A stretch of DNA of 37,010 nt from Janibacter anophelis NBRC 107843 (GTDB taxonomy: Bacteria; Actinomycetota; Actinomycetes; Actinomycetales; Dermatophilaceae), in assembly GCF_001570945.1 (NCBI RefSeq), contig NZ_BCSQ01000033.1, positions 1 to 37,010 on the forward strand, read 5' to 3'. The notes beneath the pieces are model-generated. The model saw only the letters and a list, made by a program, of their open reading frames with translations, made no database searches and was not told the origin of the DNA. Below, in pieces: positions 18,189-28,700 of this stretch (positions within the stretch are counted from its first letter, which is position 1; every line of letters starts with the position of its first letter). The position numbers and the translations under genes are program-made.

Positions 18189-18226
18189 CCGGGGCCGCCT
18201 CGACCACACGGTCGGGGCGGCCCCGG
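18189..18226 (+). terminator. Strong hairpin between SBP and permease genes (importer 1)
   Basis: CCGGGGCCGCC (18189-18199) pairs with its complement (18216-18226). Inside it CGACC (18201-18205) pairs with GGTCG (18210-18214), leaving a 4-base loop. There is no T-run. It most likely acts as a processing or partial termination site that keeps SBP mRNA more abundant than permease mRNA. Confidence 0.65.
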
Positions 18227-18240
18227 TCCGCGACCACGAC

Positions 18241-18252
18241 AGGAGCGCTCCT
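18241..18252 (+). promoter_or_regulatory. Ribosome binding site inside a 12-base palindrome
   Basis: AGGAGCGCTCCT is a perfect palindrome just upstream of the GTG start at 18254. It contains the AGGAG Shine-Dalgarno of the permease. Pairing of AGGA with TCCT, or between mRNA copies, could lower permease translation. Functional meaning is inferred. Confidence 0.45.
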
Positions 18253-18253
18253 C

Positions 18254-19258
18254 GTGCTGAGATTCATCGTCCGCCGGCTGCTGCAGCTGGTGCTCGTCGT
18301 CTTCGTCCTCTCCGTCATGCTCTTCATGTGGCTGCGGGCGCTGCCCGGCGGCATCGTCTCGGCGATGCTCGGCGAGCGGGCCACGCCCGAGAGCCGGGCC
18401 CGCCTGACCCGGGAGCTCGGCCTCGACGAACCCATGTACGTGCAGTACTGGACCTTCCTCAAGCGGGCGGTCACCGGTGACTTCGGCGTCTCCAACGGCG
18501 TCCAGCCCGGCAAGCCGGCCATGGAACTGCTCCTCGACCGCTTCCCCGCGACGATCGAGCTGAGCGTCCTCGCACTCCTCATCGCCATCGGGCTGGCCCT
18601 GCCGCTCGGCTACCTCGCCGCCAAGCGGCACGGCAGCATCCTGGACAACCTCAGCGTCGTCGGCTCGCTCGTCGGCGTGGCCGTCCCGGTCTTCTTCCTC
18701 GCCTTCCTCCTGCGCTACGTCTTCGCCCAGGAGCTGCACTGGCTGCCGGTCTCCGGACGGCAGGAGGTCGACGCCACCCGGGTCACCGGGTTCTTCATCC
18801 TCGACGGACTGCTCACCCGGGAGTGGGACGCGGCGTGGGATGCGCTCAAGCACCTGCTGCTGCCGGCGCTGGCCCTGTCGTCCATCCCCTTCGCCATGAT
18901 CTTCCGCATCACCCGCGCCAGCGTCCTGGAGGTCCTCGACGAGGACTACGTGCGCACCGCCGAGGCCAAGGGCCTGACCCAGCGGATCGTCCGCGGGCGG
19001 CACGTCATGCGCAACGCGCTGCTGCCGGTCATCACCGCGATCGGTCTGCAGATGGGCGGGCTGCTCGCCGGAGCGGTGCTCACCGAATCGGTCTTCAACC
19101 TCGCCGGCATCGGCGACGCCCTCCGGCAGGCCTTCACCCTGCGTGACTACCCGGTGCTGCAGGTGCTCATCCTCGCGGCCGCCGGCACCTACGTGATCGT
19201 CAACCTGGTCGTGGACATCCTCTACGCCGTCGTCGACCCCCGAGTGAGGACCCGATGA
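18254..19258 (+). CDS. Peptide ABC importer 1, permease (DppB/OppB family)
   Basis: This membrane protein of 334 residues begins MLRFIVRRLLQLVLVVFVLSV, the typical N-terminal helix of DppB-type permeases. A periplasm-facing segment (LTRELGLDEPMYVQYWTFLK) and five further hydrophobic segments follow. The EAA loop EDYVRTAEAKGLTQRIVRGRH (about 235-255, only part quoted as EAKGLTQR) contacts the ATPases. The start is GTG preceded by AGGAG at 9 bases. The stop overlaps the next start by ATGA. It forms the translocation path with the permease at 19255. Confidence 0.93.
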   Translation: MLRFIVRRLLQLVLVVFVLSVMLFMWLRALPGGIVSAMLGERATPESRARLTRELGLDEPMYVQYWTFLKRAVTGDFGVSNGVQPGKPAMELLLDRFPATIELSVLALLIAIGLALPLGYLAAKRHGSILDNLSVVGSLVGVAVPVFFLAFLLRYVFAQELHWLPVSGRQEVDATRVTGFFILDGLLTREWDAAWDALKHLLLPALALSSIPFAMIFRITRASVLEVLDEDYVRTAEAKGLTQRIVRGRHVMRNALLPVITAIGLQMGGLLAGAVLTESVFNLAGIGDALRQAFTLRDYPVLQVLILAAAGTYVIVNLVVDILYAVVDPRVRTR

Positions 19259-20268
19259 GCCCCGAGACCGACCCCACGCAGGACGAAGGGGGCCGCGCGC
19301 CCCGTCGCGGACTCGGCACCCGCCGCAAGGAGCGGATCGACGCGCTCGCCGCGAGCGGCACGACGGTCGCCGAGGCCGGTCGGATCGACGAGGAGGGCGG
19401 CGTCGGGCTCATCGCCTCGGCGTGGCGCCGGCTGCGCCGCAACCCGGTCTTCCTCCTCGGCCTGGCCATCACGACCGCCTTCGTCGTCCTCGCGATCATC
19501 GCTCCGTGGATCGCGCCCTGGGACCCGGCGGACAACCCGCTCATCGACAAGGTGAGCCCCCAGTCCAACCCGATCCCCGGCCCGGAGCCGGGCCACCCGC
19601 TCGGCGCCGACAGCTCCGGCCGCGACTTCTTCTCCCGGTTGCTCGTCGGCAGTCGGCAGACGCTCATCGTCGGGGTCGCCGCGACCCTGGGTGGCCTCGC
19701 CGGTGGGCTCGTCCTGGGCACCCTCGCGGGCGCCTTCGGCGGAGCGGTCGACGCGGTCATCATGCGTCTGGTCGACGTGATGCTCTCGATCCCGAGCCTG
19801 CTGCTCGCCTTCTCCATCGCCGCCATCGCGGCCCGGCCGAGCCAGTGGACGGTCATCATCGCCATCGCCGTCGTCCAGGTGCCGATCTTCGCCCGGCTGC
19901 TGCGCGGCTCCATGCTCGCGCAGCGCAGCAAGGACCACGTGCTCGCCGCCCGGGCCCTGGGCGTCAAGCGCTCGGCGATCGTGCTGCGGCACATGCTGCC
20001 CAACTCGCTCGGCCCGGTCATCGTCCAGGCGACGCTCGTGCTCGCAACGGCGATCATCGACGCGGCGGCCCTGTCCTACCTCGGCCTGGGGCTGCCCGAC
20101 GACCGGGTGCCCGAGTGGGGCCAGATGCTCGGCACGTCCGAGACCTACTTCCAGGACCACCCGCACCTGGCCTTCTACCCGGCCATCTGCATCATCATCG
20201 TCGCGCTCGGCTTCACCCTCATGGGCGAGTCGCTGCGCGAGGCCCTCGACCCCAAGAGCCGGAGGTGA
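19255..20268 (+). CDS. Peptide ABC importer 1, permease (DppC/OppC family)
   Basis: This 337-residue permease has an unusually long, charged cytoplasmic N-terminus of about 65 residues before the first membrane helix (FLLGLAITTAFVVLAIIAPWI). The conserved HPLGADSSGRDFFSRLL follows, then the permease domain with the EAA-type loop AARALGVKRSAIVLRHMLPN and SYLGLGLP. The N-terminal tail contains QDEGGRAPRRG encoded by the dispersed CGAAGGGGG motif (19284-19292). It starts in ATGA with the previous stop. A downstream start inside the tail cannot be excluded, but overlap coupling supports 19255. Confidence 0.93.
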   Translation: MSPETDPTQDEGGRAPRRGLGTRRKERIDALAASGTTVAEAGRIDEEGGVGLIASAWRRLRRNPVFLLGLAITTAFVVLAIIAPWIAPWDPADNPLIDKVSPQSNPIPGPEPGHPLGADSSGRDFFSRLLVGSRQTLIVGVAATLGGLAGGLVLGTLAGAFGGAVDAVIMRLVDVMLSIPSLLLAFSIAAIAARPSQWTVIIAIAVVQVPIFARLLRGSMLAQRSKDHVLAARALGVKRSAIVLRHMLPNSLGPVIVQATLVLATAIIDAAALSYLGLGLPDDRVPEWGQMLGTSETYFQDHPHLAFYPAICIIIVALGFTLMGESLREALDPKSRR

Positions 20269-20273
20269 GCGGC

Positions 20274-21349
20274 ATGACCGCCCCCACACCCGACCACACC
20301 CCGGGCAGCGCTACCGAGCGCGCCCCCGGGCGCGCTGCCGGCACCCCACTGCTGTCGGTGCGCGACCTGTCGGTGACGTTCACGCGGCAGGGGCAGACCC
20401 CCTTCGCCGCGGTCGACGGGGTGAGCTTCGACGTCCAACCCGGACAGACCGTCGGTCTCGTCGGTGAGTCCGGCTGCGGCAAGTCGGTGACGTCGCTGGC
20501 GATCATGGGTCTGCTCCCCCAGCGTGGCAACACGGTGACCGGGACCGTCGACCTCGAGGGCACCGACCTGCTCTCGCTCTCCGACGCGCAGATGCGCGCC
20601 CGGCGCGGCAGCGACATCAGCATGATCTTCCAGGACCCGCTGTCCTCGCTCAATCCGGTCGTGCCGATCGGTCGGCAGGTGACCGAGGTGCTCGAGCGGC
20701 ACAAGGGGATGTCCCGCAAGGAGGCGACGCCGCACGCGCGCGACATGCTGGCGCGGGTCGGGATCCCCGACCCCGACCGCCGGCTCAGGGACTACCCCCA
20801 CCAGCTCTCCGGTGGCATGCGCCAGCGCGCGCTCATCGCGATGGCCCTGGCCTGCGAGCCGCGGCTGCTCATCGCCGACGAGCCGACGACCGCGCTCGAC
20901 GTGACGATCCAGGCACAGATCCTGGCCCTGCTGCGCGAGCTCGTCGAGGAGACCGGCACGGCGCTGATCATGATCACCCACGACCTCGGGGTCGTCGCCG
21001 GCCTGTGCGACGAGATCAACGTCCTCTACGGCGGACGCCTCGTCGAGCGGGCCGGCCGCCACGAGCTCTTCGCCGAGCCCCGCCATCCCTACACCGGCGG
21101 GCTGCTCGCGAGCGTGCCGAGCCTCGACGGCGAGCGGGGTGCCCGCCTCGTCCCCGTGCCCGGGTCGGTCGCCGACAACCTGCCGTGGACGAGCTCGTGC
21201 GCCTTCGCCCCGCGCTGCTCGAGCGCGGGCGAGGACTGCCGCGAGGCCACCCCGGGGCTGGCCGTCCGCGGCACCCGCGCGCTGCGCTGCTTCCACCCGC
21301 TGAACGGCGAGCCCTCCCCCGTCGAGGGCAGCACGACCGAGGAGGTCCG

Positions 21350-21353
<4 letters not shown>
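20274..21353 (+). CDS. Peptide ABC importer 1, ATPase (DppD/OppD family)
   Basis: This protein of 359 residues has Walker A GESGCGKS, the Q-loop region [12 protein letters not shown], signature LSGGMRQR, Walker [13 protein letters not shown] and the switch histidine in ITHDLGVV. The C-terminal oligopeptide-transporter extension has three cysteines in [14 protein letters not shown] plus a later CF, which resembles the iron-sulfur-like or structural cysteine motif of OppD proteins. The start ATG at 20274 has GGAGG 8 bases before it, overlapping the previous stop. The next gene overlaps by ATGA. It pairs with the ATPase at 21350 as a heterodimer. Confidence 0.94.
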
Positions 21354-22507
<1,154 letters not shown>

Positions 22508-22532
22508 CCCGGCACTGCGGATTCACCCACGA

Positions 22533-22581
22533 CGACGAAGGGGGCGCCCCACCGGTGATCGGTGGGGCGCCCCCTGCGTCG
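22533..22581. terminator. Bidirectional hairpin terminator shared by two importers
   Basis: A perfect 15-bp stem (22540-22554 with 22560-22574) closes a 5-base loop GTGAT. It is extended after a 2-base mismatch by CGACG (22533-22537) with CGTCG (22577-22581). It fills the 87-base gap between the convergent ATPase genes. There is no T-run, which is usual in GC-rich actinobacteria. The left arm carries a copy of CGAAGGGGG. Confidence 0.85.
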
Positions 22582-22594
22582 CGCGGGCTCTGCG

Positions 22595-23740
22595 TCAGGC
22601 GCCGGCGGTCGAGGTGTCCGCGTCGGCGGACCCGGCGTCGGCGTGGACCGCCTGACCGGCGGCGACGGCGTCGGTCTGGTCGACCAGGCCCTGGCCGGCG
22701 AAGAGGCCACCCTGGTCCTCACCGCTGACGTCCTGGGTCTCCACGATGACCCGGGGCTCGGCGAAGTGGCAGCGGGAGGGGTGCTCGCCGGAGCCGTCCG
22801 AGTGCAGCACCAGCTGCGGGGTCTCCGTGCGGCAGATGTCCTGTGCCTTCCAGCAGCGGGTGTGGAAGTGGCAGCCCGCCGGTGGGTTGGCCGGCGACGG
22901 CACGTCACCCTGCAGGACGATCTGGTCACGCTTGCCGCGCAGGGTCGGGTCCGGCACCGGCACCGCGGACAGCAGCGCCTGGGTGTACGGGTGCGTCGGC
23001 CGCGCGTAGATGTCGTCCTCGTCACCGATCTCGACCATGCGGCCGAGGTACATGACCCCGACGCGGTCGGAGATGTGCCGCACGACCGACAGGTCGTGGG
23101 CGATGAAGATGTACGACAGCCCCAGCTCGTCCTGCAGCTTTTCCATCAGGTTGATCACCTGCGCCTGGACGGACACGTCGAGCGCGGAGACCGGCTCGTC
23201 GCAGATGAGCACCTTGGGGTTGAGCGCGATGCCGCGGGCGATGCCGATGCGCTGGCGCTGGCCACCCGAGAACTGGTGCGGGTAGCGGTTGATGTGCTCG
23301 GGGTTGAGGCCCACGAGCTCCAGCAGCTCCTGCACGCGACGGGTGCGGTCCCCCTTCGGCACGACGTCCGGGTGGATCTCCAGCGGCTCGGCCACGATCT
23401 CACCGACGGTGCGCCGCGGGTTGAGCGACGTGTACGGGTCCTGGAAGACGATCTGGATGTCGCGACGCAGCTTGCGCATGTCGCTGCCCGACTGGGCGTA
23501 CATGTCGACCCCGTCGAAGTCGACGGTGCCCTCGGTCGGCTCCTCGAGCCGCATGAGCAGCCGGCCCAGCGTGGACTTGCCACAGCCGGACTCGCCCACG
23601 ATGCCGAGGGTCTCACCCTTGTAGAGCTCGAAGTCGATGCCATCGACCGCCTTGACGTGGCCGACCGTGCGGCGCAGCACGCCACCCTTGATCGGGTAGT
23701 GCTTCTTCAGGCCACTGGCCTTGAGGATCACCTCAGGCAT
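22595..23740 (-). CDS. Peptide ABC importer 2, ATPase (DppF/OppF family)
   Basis: This ATPase of 381 residues has Walker A GESGCGKS, the Q-loop region [14 protein letters not shown], signature FSGGQRQR, Walker [13 protein letters not shown] and H-loop IAHDLSVV. The OppF-type cysteine segment [14 protein letters not shown] follows. The last 50 residues are acidic and Ala/Gly-rich, without recognisable domain. It is clearly related to the ATPase at 21350, which it meets tail to tail. The ATG at 23740 overlaps the upstream ATPase stop by 8 bases. It is the last gene of importer 2. Confidence 0.94.
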   Translation of the reverse strand: MPEVILKASGLKKHYPIKGGVLRRTVGHVKAVDGIDFELYKGETLGIVGESGCGKSTLGRLLMRLEEPTEGTVDFDGVDMYAQSGSDMRKLRRDIQIVFQDPYTSLNPRRTVGEIVAEPLEIHPDVVPKGDRTRRVQELLELVGLNPEHINRYPHQFSGGQRQRIGIARGIALNPKVLICDEPVSALDVSVQAQVINLMEKLQDELGLSYIFIAHDLSVVRHISDRVGVMYLGRMVEIGDEDDIYARPTHPYTQALLSAVPVPDPTLRGKRDQIVLQGDVPSPANPPAGCHFHTRCWKAQDICRTETPQLVLHSDGSGEHPSRCHFAEPRVIVETQDVSGEDQGGLFAGQGLVDQTDAVAAGQAVHADAGSADADTSTAGA

Positions 23741-24740
23741 CGAGCACCTCCTGGCTGAAATGGCAGGCTGACTGGCGCTGCGGACCCACGTCGAGCAGCT
23801 CTGGCCGATCGGTGTGGCAGATGTCCTGCGCCATGACGCAGCGCGGGTGGAACGCGCACCCGTTGGGGATGCGCGTGAGGTTCGGCGGCAGGCCGCCGAT
23901 GGCCGACAGCTTCTGCCCCTTCTGGTCCAGTCGCGGGATCGACTCGAGCAGGCCCTTGGTGTAGGGGTGCCCGGGCCGCGCGTAGATGTCGCTGACCTCG
24001 GCCCGCTCGACGATCCGCCCGGCGTACATGACGGCGATCCGGTCGGCGACGTCGGCGACGACGCCGAGGTCGTGGGTGATGAGGATCAGGCCCATCCTGA
24101 ACTCCTCCTGCAGCTCCTGCAGGAGGGACATGATCTGGGCCTGGACCGTCACGTCGAGGGCCGTCGTCGGCTCGTCGGCGATGAGGACCTTGGGGTCCAG
24201 CGCGATCGCCATGGCGATCATGATGCGCTGGCGCATACCGCCGGAGAACTGGTGCGGGTACGCCTTGACGCGCTCCTTGGCCGCGGGAATGTTGACCCGC
24301 TCCATCAGCCGCACGGCGTTGGCGTAGGCATCCGACTTGTTGGTCCCACGGTGCACGCGGAACATCTCGGCGATCTGCCACCCGACGGGGAAGACCGGGT
24401 TGAGGGAGCTGAGCGCGTCCTGGAAGATCATCGAGATCTCGGGGCCGCGGGTCTCCCGACGCTGGTCCTCCGGCATGGTCAGCAGGTCCTGACCCTTGTA
24501 GAGGATGCGTCCGCCCGGGATCTTCGCCGGCGGCATGTCGAGGATGCCCATGATCGCCTGCGCGGTCACGGACTTGCCCGACCCCGACTCGCCGAGGATC
24601 GCGAGGGTCTCCCCCTCGTCGAGGCTGAAGTTCACGCCGTTGATGGCCTTGGCCACGCCCTCGGCCGTGTGGAACTCCACGTACAGGTCGTCGACCTCGA
24701 GCAGGTGCTCACCGGTCGGCGAGCTCGTCTGTGTGCTCAT
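23733..24740 (-). CDS. Peptide ABC importer 2, ATPase (DppD/OppD family)
   Basis: This ATPase of 335 residues starts [23 protein letters not shown]. Walker A is GESGSGKS, the Q-loop region is [15 protein letters not shown], the signature is FSGGMRQR, Walker B is [12 protein letters not shown] and the switch histidine is in ITHDLGVV. The C-terminal extension has [15 protein letters not shown] chose ATG 24740 because AAGGTGAG lies about 9 bases upstream and the N-terminus then matches the family. A GTG at 24752 and longer forms are possible. It works with the ATPase at 22595 in one importer. Confidence 0.92.
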   Translation of the reverse strand: MSTQTSSPTGEHLLEVDDLYVEFHTAEGVAKAINGVNFSLDEGETLAILGESGSGKSVTAQAIMGILDMPPAKIPGGRILYKGQDLLTMPEDQRRETRGPEISMIFQDALSSLNPVFPVGWQIAEMFRVHRGTNKSDAYANAVRLMERVNIPAAKERVKAYPHQFSGGMRQRIMIAMAIALDPKVLIADEPTTALDVTVQAQIMSLLQELQEEFRMGLILITHDLGVVADVADRIAVMYAGRIVERAEVSDIYARPGHPYTKGLLESIPRLDQKGQKLSAIGGLPPNLTRIPNGCAFHPRCVMAQDICHTDRPELLDVGPQRQSACHFSQEVLDA

Positions 24741-24759
24741 GTGTTCACTCACCTTGCTC

Positions 24760-25752
24760 TCAGCGGCTCTTCGGGTCGAAGGCGTCACGCACGGCGTCGC
24801 CGAGCATGATGAAGGCCAGGACCGCGATGCTGAGGAAGAGGGCCGGGAAGAAGAGGATGTGGGGCGAGGCCCGCAGCGGGACCAGGCCGTCGTTGATCAT
24901 CACACCCCAGGACACGGTCGGCGGACGCAGGCCGATGCCGAGGAAGGACAGCGTCGCCTCGGCCGCGATGTACGAGCCCAGGTTGATCGTCGCGACGACG
25001 ATCGCCGGGGCCATCGCGTTGGGCAGCACGTGGCGTCGGATGATCCGCAGCGGCGAGGCGCCGAGGGCGCGGGCCGCCTGCACGTAGTCATTGGGCTTGA
25101 CCTGGATGACCGAGCTGCGCATCAGGCGCATCAGGCTCGGCCAGCCGAAGAGGACGAACACGAGCACGACCTGGAAGATCACGCCGAAGTAGCCCTGGAT
25201 CGGGATGCCGAGCAGGTGCGTCGTGTCCCGCAACGAGGACAGGAAGATGATGCCGACGAGCAGCAGCGGGATGGCGAAGAAGATGTCGCCCAGGCGGCTG
25301 ATCAGGGTGTCGACCCAGCCACCGACGTAGCCGGCCAACAGCCCCAGGAAGGAGCCGAGCAGCAGCACGCCAGCGGTCGCGAGCACACCCACGAGGATCG
25401 AGGCCCGCGCACCGTAGACGCTGCGGGTGTAGATGTCGGCGCCCTGGGTGTCGGTGCCGAACCAGTGATCGACGCTGGGCCCCTGCCGCGACGTCGCGAG
25501 GTCGTTGTACCCGACGTCGTAGGTCGTGAACAGCGAGGGCCAGACGGCCATGAGCAGGAAGACGAGGATCAGGACGCTCGAGATCCAGAAGAACGGGTTG
25601 CGACGCAGCGAGCGGAAGGCGTCGGCGGTCAACGACCGCGACTGCCCCTCGGACACCTCCGCGATCGCGGCTGCTCGGGTCGTCGTGGCGGCGGCCTCGT
25701 CCTGACCCGGGTCGTCGTGCCCGGGCTGGGGTGCGGTGGTCTTGTCAGTCAT
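24760..25752 (-). CDS. Peptide ABC importer 2, permease (DppC/OppC family)
   Basis: This permease of 330 residues has a cytoplasmic N-terminus of about 50 residues and the first helix ISSVLILVFLLMAVWPSLF. WFGTDTQGADIYTRSVYGAR is the conserved OppC segment. The permease domain has AARALGASPLRIIRRHVLPN as EAA loop and FLGIGLRPP near the end. The ATG at 25752 overlaps the upstream permease stop by 8 bases. Organisation mirrors the permease at 19255, though the sequences are clearly diverged. Confidence 0.93.
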   Translation of the reverse strand: MTDKTTAPQPGHDDPGQDEAAATTTRAAAIAEVSEGQSRSLTADAFRSLRRNPFFWISSVLILVFLLMAVWPSLFTTYDVGYNDLATSRQGPSVDHWFGTDTQGADIYTRSVYGARASILVGVLATAGVLLLGSFLGLLAGYVGGWVDTLISRLGDIFFAIPLLLVGIIFLSSLRDTTHLLGIPIQGYFGVIFQVVLVFVLFGWPSLMRLMRSSVIQVKPNDYVQAARALGASPLRIIRRHVLPNAMAPAIVVATINLGSYIAAEATLSFLGIGLRPPTVSWGVMINDGLVPLRASPHILFFPALFLSIAVLAFIMLGDAVRDAFDPKSR

Positions 25753-26674
25753 TGCTGATCCTCGGGTCGAGGGCTCCGTAGAGCAGGTCGACGAGCAGGT
25801 TCATCAGGAGGTACACGATGACGAGCGCGGTGACGGCTCCGACGACGGCGATGCCGTCACGGTTGTCGATGCCGGTGAAGATGTACCCGCCGACTCCGCT
25901 GACGTTGAAGATGCCCTCCGTGACGATCGCGCCACCGAGGAGCGCGCCGAAGTCGTAGCCCATGAAGGTCACGACGGGGATCATCGAGTTGCGCAGGGTG
26001 TGCACGCCGACGATGCGGCGTGGAGTCAGCCCCTTGGCCTTGGCCGTGCGCACGTAGTCGGACTTGATGTTCTCGGCGATGTTGGTGCGCATGAGGCGGG
26101 CGATGTACGCCAACGATGTCGACGCGAGCACGAACGCGGGCAGCAGGAGGGCGTAGAAGCTCGGATCCTTGCCCGACGCCAGGGCCGGGAAGATCTCCCA
26201 CTTCAGCCCGAGGAAGTAGCGGGCGGCGAAGCCGGTGACGAAGATCGGCACCGAGATGACGAAGAGGGTGCTGACGAGGACGAGGTTGTCGATGAACCCG
26301 CCCTTGCGCAGACCGGCCAGCACACCCGCGAGGATGCCGATGACCCCCTCGATGACCAGGGCCATGACGGCCAGCTTGCCCGTGACGGCGAAGCGCTCCG
26401 TCAGCTCCTCCGCGACGGGGCGACCGTACTGGTTCTCGCCGAGGTCGCCCTGGAGGACGTTGGCGGCGTAGTAGCCGTACTGGACGGGCAGCGGGTCGTT
26501 CAGGTGGTACTTCTCGTTGAATGCCGCGACGTACGCGGGCGGACAGGGCCGCTCGCCACACTTGCCTGCCGTGGGATCGCCCGGCATGGCGAAGACCATG
26601 GCGTAGATCAGGAACGTGGAAAGAATGATCACCGGGATCATCTGCAGCAACCGGCGAACGATGTACTTGCCCAC
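25745..26674 (-). CDS. Peptide ABC importer 2, permease (DppB/OppB family)
   Basis: This permease of 309 residues begins MGKYIVRRLLQMIPVIILS, the standard OppB/DppB N-terminal helix. An extracytoplasmic segment holds a cysteine pair (GKCGERPCPP), not seen in importer 1. The EAA loop is RTAKAKGLTPRRIVGVH. I prefer GTG 26674 because AGGAGG lies 6-7 bases upstream. The GTG two codons earlier (26680) would sit on top of this ribosome binding site. It is separated from its SBP gene by 171 bases containing a strong hairpin and a palindrome. Confidence 0.92.
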   Translation of the reverse strand: MGKYIVRRLLQMIPVIILSTFLIYAMVFAMPGDPTAGKCGERPCPPAYVAAFNEKYHLNDPLPVQYGYYAANVLQGDLGENQYGRPVAEELTERFAVTGKLAVMALVIEGVIGILAGVLAGLRKGGFIDNLVLVSTLFVISVPIFVTGFAARYFLGLKWEIFPALASGKDPSFYALLLPAFVLASTSLAYIARLMRTNIAENIKSDYVRTAKAKGLTPRRIVGVHTLRNSMIPVVTFMGYDFGALLGGAIVTEGIFNVSGVGGYIFTGIDNRDGIAVVGAVTALVIVYLLMNLLVDLLYGALDPRISND

Positions 26675-26768
26675 GTGCACCTCCTCGTGGATCTGATGTG
26701 CACCTCATGCCCGGGGTGCCGGGAGAGGGTAACTCATGCGGTGTGACCCGCGTCGCCGTCCGGCGAAC

Positions 26769-26780
26769 GGTGTGCACACC
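26769..26780. promoter_or_regulatory. Perfect 12-base palindrome between SBP and permease genes
   Basis: GGTGTGCACACC lies directly beside the hairpin at 26782-26817 and about 95 bases upstream of the permease start. It could be an operator for an internal promoter or part of the hairpin structure. I see no second copy in the window. Confidence 0.35.
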
Positions 26781-26781
26781 A

Positions 26782-26817
26782 CCGGCCGGCCATCATCTCG
26801 AGAGGATGGCCGGCCGG
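26782..26817 (-). terminator. Strong hairpin between SBP and permease genes (importer 2)
   Basis: CCGGCCGGCCATC (26782-26794) pairs perfectly over 13 bp with 26805-26817, with a 10-base loop containing CTCGAG. It begins 29 bases after the SBP stop in the minus direction and lacks a T-run. It occupies the same place as the hairpin of importer 1, so partial termination or mRNA processing is likely. Confidence 0.7.
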
Positions 26818-26845
26818 GGTGTGCGAAGTCAGCCCTGGATCAGGG

Positions 26846-28495
26846 TCACTCCTTGACGGTCATGGCGGCGAGGTCGGGGCTGCCGAACGGCGTCGCCTGG
26901 ACGTCGCTGACCTTGTCCGACCAACCGATGATCGTCTTGCCGTACCACGTCGGGATGGTGGTGAACTCCTCGGCGATCAGACCCTCGGCCTCCTGGTAGA
27001 GCTTGTTGGCCTCCTCCGGGGTCTTGGCCGCGCCGGCCTCACGCATCGTCTTCTGGAACTCGGCGTTGTCGTAACCGTAGTAGTTCGACGCAGCGCCCTT
27101 GCCGTAGATCGGGGCCAGGTAGTTCTCGATCGACGGGTAGTCCATGACCCAGCCCATGCGGAACATGCCCTTGAGCTCGTCGTTGTCGAGCTTGGTCAGC
27201 ATGGTCTTGAAGTCGACGGTCGGGGTGGCGACGCACTCGATGCCGATGGCCTTGTTGATGGAGTTGCAGACCGCCTGGGTCCACTCCTTGTGGCCACCGT
27301 CACCGTTGTAGGTCAGGGTCAGCTTGCCGTCGTAGCCGCCGCCCTCCTCGAGGAGCTGCTTGGCCTTCTCCGGGTTGTACTCGCAGTACTCGCCGCAGGT
27401 GCCCTCCTTGTAACCGTCGACGACCGGGGAGACCCAGCCGGTGGCGGGGGTGAAGGCGTCGTTGAAGATCTGCTTGACGATCGTCGGCCGGTCGATGGCC
27501 ATCGAGATCGCCTGGCGGACCTTGACGTTCTTCAGCTTCGGGTCGACGTTGTAGTTCATGCCGATGAACTGGAGGGTGGAGTTCTCCTTCTCCAGGTAGC
27601 GGCCCTCACCGAGATCGGTCTTGAACTTCTCGTCGACGAGCGCGCTCGCCGGGATCTGGCGGACGATGTCGATCTCGCCGGCCATGAGGGCGGTGTACTC
27701 CGCGTCCTGGTCCTGGAAGATCTGGAAGGTGATCTTGTCGGCGTTGCCACCGAAGTCACCGGAGTACTCCTCGAACTTGCTCAGCTTGATCGAGGCGTTC
27801 TCCTCCCAGGAGTCGAACTTGTACGGGCCGGCAGCGATCGGCTCCTTGCCGAAGGCCTCCGGGTCCTTGAAGAAGGAGTCGGGCTGCGGGGCGAAGGCGG
27901 TGTAGCCCAGGCGCAGCGGCAGGTTGGAGACCGGCTCGGTGGTCTTGATGGTGAAGGTGTGGTCGTCGACGACCTTGAGGCCGGACAGCTCCTCCTTCTT
28001 CGCCTTGCCGGCGCCGGCGCACGGGTCCTCGCCCTCGCCGGTGCACTGCAGGTCCGCGTAGCCCTCGAAGGGCTCGTAGAAGTAGCCACCCTGCTGGCCG
28101 TTCGGGCCGTACGCGGTGTAGTTCCAGGCGTCCACGAAGTTCTTCGCCAGGACCTCGGTCCCGTCGTGGAACTTGTAACCCTCCTTGATCTTGACCGTGA
28201 ACGTCTGGTTGTCCTCGGTCTCGATCGACTCGGCGATGTCGTTCTCCGGCTCCGCCGTCTCGGGGTTGTAGTGGATCAGCTTGGCGGTCAGGACGTCGAG
28301 GACGTCACCACCACAGGTCTCAGCGGTGTTGCCTGCGACGAGCGGGTTCTCCGGGTTGCAGCCACCGGAGATGATCTCGCCGCCGGCGGCGCCGCCGGAG
28401 GTGCTGTCGTCGTCACTGCTGCCACCGCACGCGGTCGCGAGAAGCGCGACCGCGGAGATGCTGGCGATTGCCATCGCGCGAGACTTCACTCGCAT
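26846..28495 (-). CDS. Peptide ABC importer 2, substrate-binding lipoprotein (SBP_5, BldKB-like)
   Basis: This lipoprotein of 549 residues has signal MRVKSRAMAIASISAVALLA, lipobox ATAC (Cys23) and an Asp/Ser/Gly linker. The mature part has NPLVAGNTAETCGGDVLD, the SBP_5 core TVKIKEGYKFHDGTEVLAKNF (quoted in part) and DAWNY. Extra cysteines (GEGEDPCAG, CGEYCEYNPE) suggest disulfides. The opening NPLVxxNTxET and SFVDAWNY-like segments resemble actinobacterial oligopeptide SBPs of the BldKB type. That comparison is from memory of the family. AGGAGG lies 7 bases before the ATG. The gene heads importer 2, with a leader hairpin at 28520-28548. The ligand is unknown. Confidence 0.92.
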   Translation of the reverse strand: MRVKSRAMAIASISAVALLATACGGSSDDDSTSGGAAGGEIISGGCNPENPLVAGNTAETCGGDVLDVLTAKLIHYNPETAEPENDIAESIETEDNQTFTVKIKEGYKFHDGTEVLAKNFVDAWNYTAYGPNGQQGGYFYEPFEGYADLQCTGEGEDPCAGAGKAKKEELSGLKVVDDHTFTIKTTEPVSNLPLRLGYTAFAPQPDSFFKDPEAFGKEPIAAGPYKFDSWEENASIKLSKFEEYSGDFGGNADKITFQIFQDQDAEYTALMAGEIDIVRQIPASALVDEKFKTDLGEGRYLEKENSTLQFIGMNYNVDPKLKNVKVRQAISMAIDRPTIVKQIFNDAFTPATGWVSPVVDGYKEGTCGEYCEYNPEKAKQLLEEGGGYDGKLTLTYNGDGGHKEWTQAVCNSINKAIGIECVATPTVDFKTMLTKLDNDELKGMFRMGWVMDYPSIENYLAPIYGKGAASNYYGYDNAEFQKTMREAGAAKTPEEANKLYQEAEGLIAEEFTTIPTWYGKTIIGWSDKVSDVQATPFGSPDLAAMTVKE

Positions 28496-28519
28496 GGATG
28501 TCCTCCTACGTCATGCCGC

Positions 28520-28548
28520 CGGGAAAGGCGGGTCGATCGGCTTTCCCG
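28520..28548 (-). promoter_or_regulatory. Leader hairpin of importer 2
   Basis: CGGGAAAG (28520-28527) pairs with CTTTCCCG (28541-28548) around a 13-base loop, 25 bases upstream of the SBP ATG and just above its AGGAGG. The remaining part of the 205-base gap to malQ is relatively AT-rich (28605-28670). It probably holds the promoter, but I cannot fix -10 and -35 elements with confidence. Confidence 0.45.
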
Positions 28549-28700
28549 ATGGTCCGGGTCCACCCCTGGGCGCAGCGCGGTCCGCACTGCAGGTGACATC
28601 AAAAACCACATCCGCGGGTTCGGCCACGATGCAGTGTGCTGTGAGACACAACTGTGACTCTTCGGTGACCACCCCGGCACCCCTCGCCGGAGATGCAGGG

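Noticed and set aside
28605-28690. Repressor site around GTGTGCTGTGAGACACA
   Set aside because: Some TGTG/CACA symmetry is visible, but the arms are only 4 bases and spacing is irregular. It is not strong enough to call.
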